From: Armatimonadota bacterium
GTDB lineage: Bacteria > Armatimonadota > UBA5829
DNA length: 36,159 nucleotides
Reading direction: 5' to 3'
Assembly (NCBI GenBank): GCA_012522575.1
Contig: JAAYKE010000011.1
Coordinates: 1 to 36,159, forward strand
Below the pieces are notes generated by a model. The model saw nothing but the letters and a program-made list of their open reading frames with translations, was not told the origin of the DNA and did no database searches. Positions 23,106-31,450 of this stretch are shown piece after piece (within the stretch, counting starts at the first letter, position 1; every line of letters starts with the position of its first letter). Made by a program: the position numbers and the translations under genes.

Positions 23106-24056
23106 ATGATAGAAACAACCAAACAACTATTTGGAATGGCCTACGGCCAGTACGCTATCGGCGCTTATAACATCAATCACGCCGAGGAGACTATGGGTCT
23201 GTTTCAGGGCAATATGGACTCGAAAGCCCCGTTTATCGTTCAGATTTCCAAGGGTGCGCGCTCATATACCAACAAGCTTATGCTGGAGGGTATGATCCGG
23301 GCGGCAGACGAGATATTCCCGGACGCGGTCTTTGCGGTGCACCTCGACCACGGCGACGAGCAGACCTGCTATGACTGCATCGACAGCGGGTTCTATTCCT
23401 CGGTTATGATCGACGCCAGCCACGAATCGTTCGAAGAGAACATCGCGATCACCAAGCGCGTGGTCGACAAAGCCCATGCTAAGGGCATCAGCGTCGAGGC
23501 CGAACTCGGTCAGCTAGGCGGCGTGGAGGAAGATATAGTGGTCAGCGAGGAGAACGCCAACCTCACCGATCCCAATCAGGCCGCAGAGTTCATCAAGCGC
23601 ACCGGATGCGACAGCCTTGCGTGCGCAATCGGCACCAGCCACGGAGCTTTTAAGTTCTCCGGCAGCCAGGGTCTGCACTTTGACGTTGTAGAGGCAATTC
23701 AGAAGCTGGTCCCCGGTTATCCGCTTGTGCTGCACGGATCAAGCTCAGTGCCGCAGGACGAAGTCGAGCGAATCAATGCAGCCGGAGGCGCTCTCAAGGG
23801 AGCTAAGGGCGTGGATCCTAATCAGTATCTGCCAGCGGCCAAGCTCGGCGTCTGCAAGATCAACATCGATACGGACGGTCGACTTGTGTGGACAAGGGTT
23901 CACAGAGAGTTCTTCCGCGATAAGCCGGAGGTATTCGATTTCCGACCGGTCGGCAAGATATTCCAGGGTGAGTATGCTAAGTTCATCGCCAGCCGCAACG
24001 AGCTCCTCGGCTCTGCGGGTCAGCTTGACGCCGTGCGAAGCGCTCTTAGCAAGTAA
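23106..24056 (+). CDS. Class II ketose-bisphosphate aldolase
   Basis: A 316-residue zinc-dependent aldolase of the fructose-/tagatose-bisphosphate class II family, which splits ketose 1,6-bisphosphate into dihydroxyacetone phosphate and glyceraldehyde 3-phosphate. Active site motifs: AYNINHAEE at the N-terminus, VHLDHGDE (catalytic D81 and zinc ligand H82), SVMIDASHESFEENI, EAELGQLGG (E133), IGTSHGAFKF (H179) and VLHGSSSV (H210), then the phosphate-binding CKINIDTDGR. ATG 23106 has AAAAGGAG nine bases upstream. The following gene is a PfkB-family kinase, so the pair could form a fructose 1-phosphate/fructose bisphosphate or tagatose 6-phosphate route. The alternatives fructose- and tagatose-bisphosphate cannot be told apart by eye, hence no symbol. 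Confidence 0.92.
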   Translation: MIETTKQLFGMAYGQYAIGAYNINHAEETMGLFQGNMDSKAPFIVQISKGARSYTNKLMLEGMIRAADEIFPDAVFAVHLDHGDEQTCYDCIDSGFYSSVMIDASHESFEENIAITKRVVDKAHAKGISVEAELGQLGGVEEDIVVSEENANLTDPNQAAEFIKRTGCDSLACAIGTSHGAFKFSGSQGLHFDVVEAIQKLVPGYPLVLHGSSSVPQDEVERINAAGGALKGAKGVDPNQYLPAAKLGVCKINIDTDGRLVWTRVHREFFRDKPEVFDFRPVGKIFQGEYAKFIASRNELLGSAGQLDAVRSALSK

Positions 24057-24140
24057 GAAGGGAACGCCAAATATCTTGGAGCTTGCCGTCTGCAGCGATG
24101 CGGGCGGCAGTTCCGCATTATAACGGCGGCATTCAATCTA

Positions 24141-25085
24141 ATGATATCATCCATCACACTCAATCCGTGCATCGACAAGACTGTCTACGTCGATAAGCTC
24201 GCCTGCTACGATACCAACCGTATAACCAAGGTGGAAATAGATGCCGGCGGCAAGGGCATAAACTGTTCTCGCATGATCAAGGAGTTGGGCGGAACTACCA
24301 CTGCGCTGGCTTTTTTAGGGGGTGAGACGGGGGATTATGTCAAGTTTGTGCTGGACAGGCGCGGGGTCGGATCGGTGGTCGTGGAAACAGCCGTTGAAAC
24401 CCGCACCAATATATGCATAGAGGAAAAGTCCAACACTCCTCCCACCACTCTCAATGAACCCGGCGGCCCGATTGAACATAAAGAACTGGTGGAGCTTTTC
24501 GAGAGGGCTAAGGATCTGGCGCGTGAGAGCAGCTTTATGGTGATCGGGGGCAGCGTGCCGTTGGGCGTCAACCCGGATGTGAAAAGGGTGCTCATTCAGA
24601 TTGCGATGGCAGGCGGAGCGAAGGCGGTGCTGGATGCGGACGGAGACGCATTTACAGAGGGAATTAAAGCGAAACCGTTTATGATTAAGCCGAACATCGA
24701 CGAGGCGCAGCGGCTGCTGAATAAGACTTTTGAGTCAAAATCCGATGTTGCGAGAGCGGCTCTGGAGCTTTCCAGGACGGGAATCGAGCTGGTGATCATC
24801 TCCCTCGGCAAGCAGGGAGCTGTCGCGTGTTATGAGGGCTCGATATATGATGCCGCGACTCCGCAGGTGGAACCAAAGAGCACGATCGGCTCCGGGGACT
24901 CACTTATCGCAGGGGTCGTGTATGGTCTTGAGCAGGGACTGAAGATAGAGGAATGCCTTGCCCTCGGCTGCGCATCGGGAGCGGCTACGGCTCTCAGCGA
25001 TGGCACTGATATCGGCAAAAAAGAGGACGTCGACCGATTAATAGGAGAAGCCAGGGTCACGAAAATTGAAGTGTCTCAGATTTAG
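24141..25085 (+). CDS. PfkB-family hexose-phosphate kinase (1-phosphofructokinase/tagatose-6-phosphate kinase type)
   Basis: A 314-residue ribokinase/PfkB-family sugar-phosphate kinase of the FruK/LacC branch, making a ketose bisphosphate from ATP. It begins with the branch signature ITLNPCIDKTVYVD, followed by GGKGIN (36-41, first PfkB signature), VIGGSVPLGV, PNIDEAQRLL, and the second signature STIGSGDSLIAGVVYG with the anion hole and catalytic base D253. It ends in TAG. It sits 84 bases after the aldolase gene, whose substrate it would produce. A clear ribosome site is lacking before ATG 24141. FruK, LacC and 6-phosphofructokinase 2 all fit; no phosphotransferase transport genes are nearby, so it may instead serve as the glycolytic phosphofructokinase. 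Confidence 0.9.
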   Translation: MISSITLNPCIDKTVYVDKLACYDTNRITKVEIDAGGKGINCSRMIKELGGTTTALAFLGGETGDYVKFVLDRRGVGSVVVETAVETRTNICIEEKSNTPPTTLNEPGGPIEHKELVELFERAKDLARESSFMVIGGSVPLGVNPDVKRVLIQIAMAGGAKAVLDADGDAFTEGIKAKPFMIKPNIDEAQRLLNKTFESKSDVARAALELSRTGIELVIISLGKQGAVACYEGSIYDAATPQVEPKSTIGSGDSLIAGVVYGLEQGLKIEECLALGCASGAATALSDGTDIGKKEDVDRLIGEARVTKIEVSQI

Positions 25086-25458
25086 AAAGCAACGCGAGGC
25101 CGCCGCATCAAGCCAACCTTCGCCCGGAAAACGCGAAAGCCCGAAAAGAGCGAAATCGCGAAAGATACCTATCCGTAGTTCAGAACGCAGACCTCCCGCT
25201 CTCCCAAATACTGTCATCCTGCGTCAACAAATAGCGTCATCCTGCACGAAGTCGCAGGATCACCCCACAGCTACATGCGGAATGACAAAAGAAATGACAG
25301 GTGATAATATCACATTGCAGCGATATGTGCCGTTTTTTTTCACATCGCCCTGTTTGCCCGGAACATTTGCTGCGATAATGCGGTCGAATGTGTATGTTGA
25401 CTAATAAGTCATCAATCTCTGCCGGCTTTTTCGACAGAAAAGGAAACAGGTGAATGGT
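25086..25458 (+). other. Noncoding stretch with short repeats
   Basis: A gene-free region of 373 bases. The first third is rich in CGAAA and GCGAAA. The middle holds a direct repeat of GTCATCCTGC (25213-25222 and 25236-25245). The second copy forms a seven-base stem, ATCCTGC with GCAGGAT (25239-25260), over an eight-base loop, followed by two ATGACA-type ends. It resembles the dispersed GTCATCCTG...GGAT palindromes found in many bacterial genomes. The last third is a run of T and C, then TGCGATAAT at 25371-25379, a possible extended -10 for the next gene. Confidence 0.5.
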
Positions 25459-26178
25459 ATGAAGAGACTGCTTAAAGTTGCTGCGCCTTTCTTGCTTGTG
25501 GCTTTTCTTACAATCTCACAAGGGCGCGCTCAGAACTTGCTGCCTCCCCCCGTGAAGTTGCCGGATTGTGAACAAAGGATTGCGAAAGCGAAAGCCGCGA
25601 TCTCGGATTATCAAAGCTCGTCGACATCGTGGTCAGGCAGGTGGGACAGGGTAACCGACGTCAAACCTGAATTGAGAAAATATCTCAAGGAGACCTATGG
25701 TTGGACATTTGCGGGAGATGCGAAGACCAGACAGGAGATAGAGGTCACCTTCGCAAAGGACAAGTATGACCTGAAGCTGTCTCGACTCGACGACCAGGGC
25801 AAAGTCCTTGGAACAAGTCGCTTTTCCGGTTCTGATCCGGAGGTAACCGATATTCTGCACAACGTGCAGGATATGGTTATGGCGCGCTGCGTCTATTCGT
25901 GGGACTACTGCGGCGCGGACGATTCCTTTGTATCCTCATCTTCAACAGGATGGTCTGCGTCATATCTGGACCCGACGAAGGGTTATATGCCGATAAAATT
26001 GCTTACGGGCAACTTTAAGCTCGAAGGAGCCGCCTCGACGGTCTTTAGTGACTTCAAGCAGGACACGAAAACCCAACGATGGATACCCTGGAAGATGGTG
26101 GACACAATGCGGGTTCCGGAACAGAACGTGGTGGGCAAGATTATCACCATGAAGTGCCTGGAGTTCGCGTTTGACTAA
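25459..26178 (+). CDS. Exported protein of unknown function
   Basis: A 239-residue exported protein. Signal peptide MKRLLKVAAPFLLVAFLTI, SQGRAQ, cleavage before NLLPP. The mature part has no recognised motif. It is rich in Trp, Tyr and Lys (SSSTSWSGRWDRV, YGWTFAGDAK, WDYCGADDSF, KTQRWIPWKM) with strand-like alternation (EIEVTFAKDKYDLKLSRLDD, then GKVLGTSRFSG), the style of exported proteins of the LolA/LppX-like or DUF1571-like half-barrel type; that is a guess from shape. ATG 25459 is preferred over GTG 25450 because AGGTGA sits seven bases before it. A terminator follows closely. Confidence 0.7.
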   Translation: MKRLLKVAAPFLLVAFLTISQGRAQNLLPPPVKLPDCEQRIAKAKAAISDYQSSSTSWSGRWDRVTDVKPELRKYLKETYGWTFAGDAKTRQEIEVTFAKDKYDLKLSRLDDQGKVLGTSRFSGSDPEVTDILHNVQDMVMARCVYSWDYCGADDSFVSSSSTGWSASYLDPTKGYMPIKLLTGNFKLEGAASTVFSDFKQDTKTQRWIPWKMVDTMRVPEQNVVGKIITMKCLEFAFD

Positions 26179-26207
26179 CGCCTGAGAGTTATTTGCTGCG
26201 AAATGCC

Positions 26208-26238
26208 GGCCTTGGTGAAAATATGCCAGGGCCTTTTT
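26208..26238 (+). terminator. Intrinsic terminator after the exported protein gene
   Basis: GGCCTTGG (26208-26215) pairs with CCAGGGCC (26226-26233), with one T-G wobble, over a ten-base loop, followed by five T. It lies 30 bases after the stop at 26178. Confidence 0.85.
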
Positions 26239-26242
26239 GATT

Positions 26243-27277
26243 TCAGACGCCGGCGTTTAGACCCTCCCCCAACACGGCGATGTAGTTTTGCACGGGCATA
26301 TAATCTGTAAGGGAATTGCCTGTGCCGAGCGCCCAGAACCCATCGGCGAAGCATTTTTCAATCTGATCGCGTGCGTAGGCGCGAACCTCGTCTTCGGCGG
26401 ATCGACATATTATATCGACATCCAGCCCTCCGAGAGCGGTCACACGATCGCCATACATCCTCTTGAACTCTGATACGGGCAGGATCACATCTTCAAATGA
26501 ATGCTTGGCGTCGATTTTGCAGTCGTCGATGAGTTCGTCATAGACCTCGGCTAGATTTCCGCAGGAGTGGAGAATAAATGGTTTGTTCTGAGCATGCGCA
26601 AAAGTGACCATTTTCGTATAAATCGGAAATACCAGCTTGCGCAGAAGCGGCGGACTAAGAAACGTGGAGGTTTTGAACCCGAGGTCATCGCCCTGCCGCA
26701 AGGCTCCGATAAAACCCATTGTAGCAAGCTGCCTGACCGCGCTGATATGCAAACTGCCGATGCGCATAAAGACCTCTTCGACTAGTTCCGGATCGTCAGC
26801 CAGCATATATGACAGTCCGATTGTCCCCAGCATCTGCGACGCCCATTCATACGGCCCGGCGCAGACTCCGCCGACTATCTTTGCGCCATCCGGCAGCATC
26901 GAGGCGACTATCTCGAAGTGGCTGAAATCGATCGGGTCGGACTCCGTCGGCCACGGGTAATTTTCATAATCCTGACGATTGCTAATGACCGCCAGCGCCT
27001 CGCTGCCCTCAGTGACCCCTCCGTGACCTGTGCCGAGCGGGCAGCGCAAGGGGATCTCCACTGGCACGCAGTCAAAACCCATCCCAAGCCAGAAATCGAC
27101 ATAGATGCGCCAGTAGCTGTCTGTGCCGAATGGCATTTTGTCGAAGTTCGTATTGGTTCGGCGGGCGATGAATCCGGGACTGGCGATATGCTCGTAAAAC
27201 GGCAGGTGATCCGGCCTGCCGCTTCTTGTCAGAACCTTCAGGAATTGAGAAAAATCGGGCTGGCGGGACAGTTTCAT
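26243..27277 (-). CDS. Uroporphyrinogen decarboxylase-family protein (methyltransferase-like)
   Basis: A 344-residue UroD-superfamily TIM-barrel protein. It lacks the N-terminal arginine-rich substrate motif of true HemE and has the zinc-site pattern of corrinoid- or thiol-methyltransferases in this family (MtaA/MtbA/CmuA type): LHSCGN (H237, C239) with a distant Cys at 291 (VDIICRS). These enzymes move methyl groups between cobalamin proteins and thiols, so haem synthesis is not its likely job. Other family marks are DYENYPWP, GGVCAGPYEWASQMLG, FGALRQGDDLGFKT-like, and ALGTGNSLTDYMPVQNYIA at the end. No corrinoid protein gene is next to it. ATG 27277 is chosen over the TTG two codons upstream; neither has a ribosome site. 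Confidence 0.85.
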   Translation of the reverse strand: MKLSRQPDFSQFLKVLTRSGRPDHLPFYEHIASPGFIARRTNTNFDKMPFGTDSYWRIYVDFWLGMGFDCVPVEIPLRCPLGTGHGGVTEGSEALAVISNRQDYENYPWPTESDPIDFSHFEIVASMLPDGAKIVGGVCAGPYEWASQMLGTIGLSYMLADDPELVEEVFMRIGSLHISAVRQLATMGFIGALRQGDDLGFKTSTFLSPPLLRKLVFPIYTKMVTFAHAQNKPFILHSCGNLAEVYDELIDDCKIDAKHSFEDVILPVSEFKRMYGDRVTALGGLDVDIICRSAEDEVRAYARDQIEKCFADGFWALGTGNSLTDYMPVQNYIAVLGEGLNAGV

Positions 27278-27318
27278 AGGCAAATGGTAGCAGGTCGATT
27301 GTATTGGCGCAAGAAGAG

Positions 27319-27360
27319 AAGGGAAAAAGCAGATTCCTCGGCGTTCGCCTCGGAATGACG
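27319..27360 (+). repeat. Dispersed intergenic repeat, half unit A
   Basis: A 42-base element running from GAAGGGAAAAAGCAGATT to CTCGGAATGAC, differing at a single base from positions 31564-31605 in the nuoI-nuoJ spacer. Internally, CCTCGGCG...CGCCTCGG gives dyad symmetry. Confidence 0.8.
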
Positions 27361-27380
27361 ATAGCAGGCGGCTATGCTCG

Positions 27381-27414
27381 TTGATGTGGCGATTCGGAGA
27401 TCGCCGCCGATCAA
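27381..27414 (+). repeat. Nested inverted repeat element E (copy 1)
   Basis: TTGAT, GGCGAT, a six-base loop, ATCGCC and ATCAA nest as a hairpin. The core GGCGATTCGGAGATC is found again at 31454-31468 in the nuoI-nuoJ spacer, and GCGATTCGGAGAT recurs at 14519-14531. In both larger copies the element sits near a half unit of the other dispersed repeat. Confidence 0.6.
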
Positions 27415-27498
27415 CTCAACCGACAACCGTAAACCTCATCTTGACGTCGGCTGCTTGGGGGACTATGATTGCCGAGAGGCTTGATGGAGGTTGGCGAT

Positions 27499-29706
27499 AT
27501 GGCTGATTTGAAATGGCATGAGCGTCCGGTGCGGATGATGCGGCTGGATTATCTCGGCGAGATGGACCGGATGAAAAACTGCGACCTGGATGCGCTGGCG
27601 CGAAGCAAGCGCGACGACTGGCATATTAATTGTGAGTGGGTGATGGGGACGCTGGGTTCGGCTCCCGGACTTGCTTATCAGACTACGTTCGATACTCCGA
27701 AGTTCGAGAAAGCTGCTAACCTTGGCGACTTCGACATAATTAGAGAATACCTGCCGTATGCCAGAAAATATGGCCTGAGCGTGCTGGCGTATGTGAATAT
27801 GCACTGGTATTCATTCGATTTCGCGGCCAAACATCCGGGCTGGGAGCAGTTGCTGGCCGATGGGACATCCTACGGCAGCAAACATCCCCTCTACGGCAGC
27901 GGCACTACGCTGTGCGTGAATGGCGGCTGGCGGGACTGGTCGATGGAGATGATCCGGGAGACGATGAAAACCGGCATTGACGGAGTCTTTCTTGATGGGC
28001 CGGTGATCTTCGCGGGCTGCTGTTATTGTGACTCTTGCCGGGAGAAGTTCGCGGCAAAGTATGGAGCGGATTTGCCGACGGTCGAGGATTGGTCCGATGA
28101 TAACTGGCTCAATTTTGTGCAGTTCCGGTCGGATTCGCTGGCGGAGTATCTGCGAGACAGCAGGGAGGCGGCGAGGTCGATTAACCCGGATGCGGTTACC
28201 TTTTTGAACGCGGGAACGTGGCACGCGAACACGTGGCGATATGCCCGGTGCGTCGATGCGGTCAGCGATTTTGAGGACTTCAACGGAGCCGAGGAGTTCT
28301 TCCATCCGGGTCACTCCAATTTCCTTTTGGCGTGGGCCGCTACGGCGAAGTATATGGCGGCGGCCGGCAAGCCGTCCGTAGTTTTCAGCCATCACACCCT
28401 CGGGGCGTGGCATTATATCCCTCTGCCGAACTATGAAGCTCAGTTGGCGATCGCGCAGACTGTGGCGTGCGGGTCGAACCCGTGGTTTGCGGTGTTCGAT
28501 TATGCTCTGGATCATAGTCGGGAAGCCGCAGTGAAGCCTATCAAGGAGATGCAGAGTTTTTTAGCGAGTCACGAGGAATACTACACCCAAACCGAGTCTT
28601 GCGCACAGGTCGCGCTGCTCAATTCATCGCAGACTGCTACCTATTATGTATCGGATAAGGGGCAGTTTTACGGCGAGGCCGGCAGCGGTCTTGAGGTGAA
28701 CCTCGGTGTGGATGCGGGCGGCGAAAAGCGAACGGTGGACTGGAAGGCGCGAAAGGGGACATGCGAAGGGACGGTCAACCAGTCTTATACAGGATATTTC
28801 ACCGCGCTGACTCGTGCTCATATCCCGTTTGACGTGATTCTGGATGGGCAATTATCGGCTGAAGGGCTTGCGGGATATAAGACGCTGATTCTTCCAAATT
28901 CGGCGTGTCTTTCCAATATTCAGATCGAAAATATAAAGGCATTTGTGCGCGGTGGCGGGTCGGTGATCGCGGAGTTCGAGACCGGGGCTTATGACGAGAT
29001 GGGCAGGCGGAGGGAATCCAACCCGCTGCTGGAAGCGCTCGGCGTGAAGAACACCGGGGAGATGATGACCCCGAGAACCGCTGAGGAATATGTCAAAGTT
29101 AAGTCGCAGCATCCGGTTGTGGCAGGATTCAATGTCGGGGAGTTTTTGCCGAGGCCGATATATAGCCTGGAGTGCGAGGCTGCGGCTGGGGCAGAGGTGG
29201 CGTCGGTGTTTATGGGAGTCATCAACGGAAGCTATATGCCTCTGAGCGATGAAACAACCCTGCCGGCTCTGATTGCCAATTCGTACGGCGACGGGCGAGC
29301 GTTGTATGTGCCGTCGCTGATCGGCGATTTCTACGGCCGGTTGAAGATGCCGCAATATCAGAGCTTGATAGAAAACGCCGTCCGCTGGGTGCATTCTGAT
29401 CCGATGCCCATAGAAGTCGAAGCCCCTGCGACGGTGCAGGTGGAACTGCGCCGCAGCGCAGATAAGAGTCAACTGCTGGTTCATATCGTGAATAATACCG
29501 GGGATATGCAACGTCCGATTTCGGAGATTATCCCGATCCGCGATATCAAAATCAGCTTGCCGGGAAAAGACCTGCAACGGGTAAGAGCCTTGAGGGCGGG
29601 TTTGGATCTGGCGGTGGATAAAATCGACGGCGTTTGCACGTTTACGGTGCCGGAGGTGGATGTTTACGAGTTGGTGGCGGTGGATTTATCTGACGATGTT
29701 GGGTAA
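27499..29706 (+). CDS. Glycosyl-hydrolase-like protein with GH42-type trimerisation domain
   Basis: A 735-residue protein without a signal peptide. Residues about 20-330 form a TIM-barrel hydrolase-like domain of the GHL6/GH42 neighbourhood: LSVLAYVNMHWYSFDFAAKH, PGWEQLLADG, CVNGGWRDWSMEMIRETMK, DGVFLDGPVIFAGCCYCDSC (a Cys cluster in the barrel), and SVVFSHHTLGAWHYIPLPNY. Residues about 420-590 form a class-I-glutamine-amidotransferase-like domain of the beta-galactosidase trimerisation type (FDVILDGQLSAEGLAGYKTL, ILPNSACLSN, FVRGGGSVIAEFETG). The C-terminal region is beta-rich (LLVHIVNNTG). ATG 27499 is chosen, as GGAGG lies nine bases upstream; the frame is open ten codons further. It may act on galactosides or another oligosaccharide taken up by the cell. 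It diverges from the UroD-family gene. Confidence 0.85.
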   Translation: MADLKWHERPVRMMRLDYLGEMDRMKNCDLDALARSKRDDWHINCEWVMGTLGSAPGLAYQTTFDTPKFEKAANLGDFDIIREYLPYARKYGLSVLAYVNMHWYSFDFAAKHPGWEQLLADGTSYGSKHPLYGSGTTLCVNGGWRDWSMEMIRETMKTGIDGVFLDGPVIFAGCCYCDSCREKFAAKYGADLPTVEDWSDDNWLNFVQFRSDSLAEYLRDSREAARSINPDAVTFLNAGTWHANTWRYARCVDAVSDFEDFNGAEEFFHPGHSNFLLAWAATAKYMAAAGKPSVVFSHHTLGAWHYIPLPNYEAQLAIAQTVACGSNPWFAVFDYALDHSREAAVKPIKEMQSFLASHEEYYTQTESCAQVALLNSSQTATYYVSDKGQFYGEAGSGLEVNLGVDAGGEKRTVDWKARKGTCEGTVNQSYTGYFTALTRAHIPFDVILDGQLSAEGLAGYKTLILPNSACLSNIQIENIKAFVRGGGSVIAEFETGAYDEMGRRRESNPLLEALGVKNTGEMMTPRTAEEYVKVKSQHPVVAGFNVGEFLPRPIYSLECEAAAGAEVASVFMGVINGSYMPLSDETTLPALIANSYGDGRALYVPSLIGDFYGRLKMPQYQSLIENAVRWVHSDPMPIEVEAPATVQVELRRSADKSQLLVHIVNNTGDMQRPISEIIPIRDIKISLPGKDLQRVRALRAGLDLAVDKIDGVCTFTVPEVDVYELVAVDLSDDVG

Positions 29707-29752
29707 GATTCGAATTGACCGAGAATTGAGAATCTGCAGGGACTGTGACCAG

Positions 29753-29784
29753 AGCCTCGGCATCCTGCCGGGGCTTTGTGATTT
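29753..29784 (+). terminator. Intrinsic terminator after the hydrolase gene
   Basis: AGCCTCGGCA (29753-29762) pairs with TGCCGGGGCT (29766-29775), ten pairs with one T-G wobble, over a three-base loop, followed by a T-rich tail (TTGTGATTTAT). It insulates the hydrolase from the nuo promoter downstream. Confidence 0.8.
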
Positions 29785-29810
29785 ATGGCACAATGTTCGC
29801 ATTCCTATCC

Positions 29811-29839
29811 TTGACGAGGTAATGGGGCAGGAGTATAAT
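29811..29839 (+). promoter_or_regulatory. Near-consensus sigma-70 promoter of the nuoHIJKLM operon
   Basis: TTGACG (29811-29816), exactly 17 bases of spacer, then TATAAT (29834-29839). Predicted start near 29846. The 55-base leader holds a direct repeat of CCGGTG-T/A-CCT (29844-29853, 29856-29865) and an ACCTCCT that equals the 16S anti-Shine-Dalgarno sequence. Confidence 0.8.
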
Positions 29840-29900
29840 TGTGCCGGTGTCCTGACCGGTGACCTCCTACTGACGACCGTCAACAGACAACCTTTTTCAA

Positions 29901-30956
29901 ATGGATCTTCTTGAGTTTGCTAAAGAACTGGGAATCATAACCACCATCGCGGTAGTTGTGCTGCTATTCGTGCTGGTGGTAGTGCTGTATCTGGTTCTTA
30001 AACTGCGCTGGGTTATCGCGCGCATTCAGTCCAGACTAGGGCCTAATCGCACCGGCCCGTGGGGAGTGGCGCAGACGATTGCCGATGCGCTCAAGCTGTT
30101 TCAGAAGGAAGACATCATCCCTCGCGGAGCCGATCGCCTTTTGTTTACCCTGGCTCCTGCGATTGTGTTTATTCCCGCTTATCTGGTGTATGTGGTGATC
30201 CCGTTTGGGGATGGGATGACCCCGCGCAGCCTCAACATCGGCGCGATTTATTTCAGCGCGATATCGAGCATCGGGGTGATCGGGATTATTGTCGCGGGTT
30301 GGGCGTCGAACAACAAATGGTCGCTTTTGGGCGCGTTTAGAGGTGCGAGCCAGCTTATCGCTTATGAAGTGCCGATTATTCTGGCGCTGGCTGCGCCGAT
30401 TCTGATCACCGGCACGCTGGATTTGAACAGGATCGTGCAGGCGCAGGCCGGCGGGTTCTGGCATTGGAACATATTTCAGGGAATGCCTATGCTGCCGCTG
30501 GCGTTTCTGATTATGCTGGTGGCGGGGTTGGCGGAGATAAACGTGGCCCCGTTCGATATTATGGAAGCGGAAAGCGAGTTGGTGGCGGGGTTTAACACGG
30601 AGTATTCCGGGATGAAGTTCGCGCTGTTCTTTTTGGCGGAGTTTGCGGCCAGCTTCACCCTTTCCGCGATCATAGTAACTCTGTTTTTGGGTGGATATCA
30701 GCCGCCGCTGCATATATTGGGCGGGCAGGTGACGGCAAAGCTGTTCGGCGTGATTCCGCTGTTCTCACTTATTTCCCTGTTCTGGTTTTTGTTTAAGTGC
30801 TGGGTGGTGGTGCTTGGGATTATGTGGATTCGATCAACTCTGCCGCGCGTGCGAATGGATCAGCTTATGAACCTTAGCTGGAAGGCGCTGATCCCGGCTG
30901 GATTGGCCAACCTGCTTCTGACCGGCGCTTATGTAGCGTTTTGGATGGCGAAGTGA
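29901..30956 (+). CDS. nuoH: NADH-quinone oxidoreductase subunit H
   Basis: A 351-residue membrane subunit of complex I that, with NuoB and NuoD, forms the quinone pocket at the base of the membrane arm. About eight hydrophobic segments are visible. Conserved loops include RLGPNRTGPWGVAQTIADAL, KLFQKEDIIPRGADR, RGASQLIAYEVP, the acidic loop AEINVAPFDIMEAESELVAG-FNTEYSG, and IRSTLPRVRMDQLM near the end. First gene of the operon. No Shine-Dalgarno site precedes the ATG (the bases before it are CTTTTTCAA), which is unusual next to the other genes here. Its TGA stop overlaps the GTG start of nuoI. Confidence 0.97.
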   Translation: MDLLEFAKELGIITTIAVVVLLFVLVVVLYLVLKLRWVIARIQSRLGPNRTGPWGVAQTIADALKLFQKEDIIPRGADRLLFTLAPAIVFIPAYLVYVVIPFGDGMTPRSLNIGAIYFSAISSIGVIGIIVAGWASNNKWSLLGAFRGASQLIAYEVPIILALAAPILITGTLDLNRIVQAQAGGFWHWNIFQGMPMLPLAFLIMLVAGLAEINVAPFDIMEAESELVAGFNTEYSGMKFALFFLAEFAASFTLSAIIVTLFLGGYQPPLHILGGQVTAKLFGVIPLFSLISLFWFLFKCWVVVLGIMWIRSTLPRVRMDQLMNLSWKALIPAGLANLLLTGAYVAFWMAK

Positions 30957-31426
30957 AGAGCAGACTCGTTAAAGATATTGTGAACTCCTTTGTGAGCATC
31001 GCCAAAGGCTTGTGGGTGACGATGACCAACTGGAGCGTTCTGAGGCCGGCGGTCACGGAGCTTTATCCCGAAGAGTTGCCCAAATTGCCGGACAACTATC
31101 GTGGGTCGCCTACCCTGCCGGTGAACCCGGAGACCGGCAGAAATGGATGCATCGCATGCGGAGCGTGCGCGAGAATCTGCCCTGAGCAAGTGATTACGGT
31201 TGTGATGGATAAATCCGATCCCAAAGACCGCAAGCCCGCTAAATTTGAGATAGACGTGTCGAGGTGCATGTGGTGCGGGCTGTGTATGGAAGTCTGCCCG
31301 ACCAAGTGCCTGCAGCCGGGAAGAGACTTCGAACTGGCATGCTATAGCCGAGGAGAAATGGTATATGACGAGGCTAAGCTGGAGGAAATGGGCGGGGTGA
31401 AGGAAGTGGAGGCGAATCAACCTTAA
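30953..31426 (+). CDS. nuoI: NADH-quinone oxidoreductase subunit I (ferredoxin-type)
   Basis: A 157-residue complex I subunit carrying two 4Fe-4S clusters that pass electrons to NuoB. The clusters are C66-x2-C69-x2-C72-x3-C76 (CIACGACARICPEQ) and C105-x2-C108-x2-C111-x3-C115 (CMWCGLCMEVCPTKCL). An amphipathic N-terminal helix (SRLVKDIVNSFVSIAKGL) sits at the membrane. GTG 30953 is chosen because it overlaps the nuoH stop as GTGA, a standard coupling; the TTG at 30941 would lie deeper within nuoH. A spacer of 257 bases with repeats separates it from nuoJ, which is large for this operon. Confidence 0.95.
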   Translation: MKSRLVKDIVNSFVSIAKGLWVTMTNWSVLRPAVTELYPEELPKLPDNYRGSPTLPVNPETGRNGCIACGACARICPEQVITVVMDKSDPKDRKPAKFEIDVSRCMWCGLCMEVCPTKCLQPGRDFELACYSRGEMVYDEAKLEEMGGVKEVEANQP

Positions 31427-31450
31427 CGATAGTTTTTGATGGGTTATGAG

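Noticed and set aside
25066-25404. 112-codon plus-strand open frame after the PfkB kinase
   Set aside because: It overlaps the kinase end in another frame and then reads through the repeat stretch; composition is Arg/Pro/Ser-rich without any domain.
25398-25411. TGACT-AATA-AGTCA palindrome upstream of the exported protein gene
   Set aside because: It looks like the hcp operator, but the half-site spacing is TGA-N8-TCA, which does not fit CRP/FNR sites, and no promoter matches its position.
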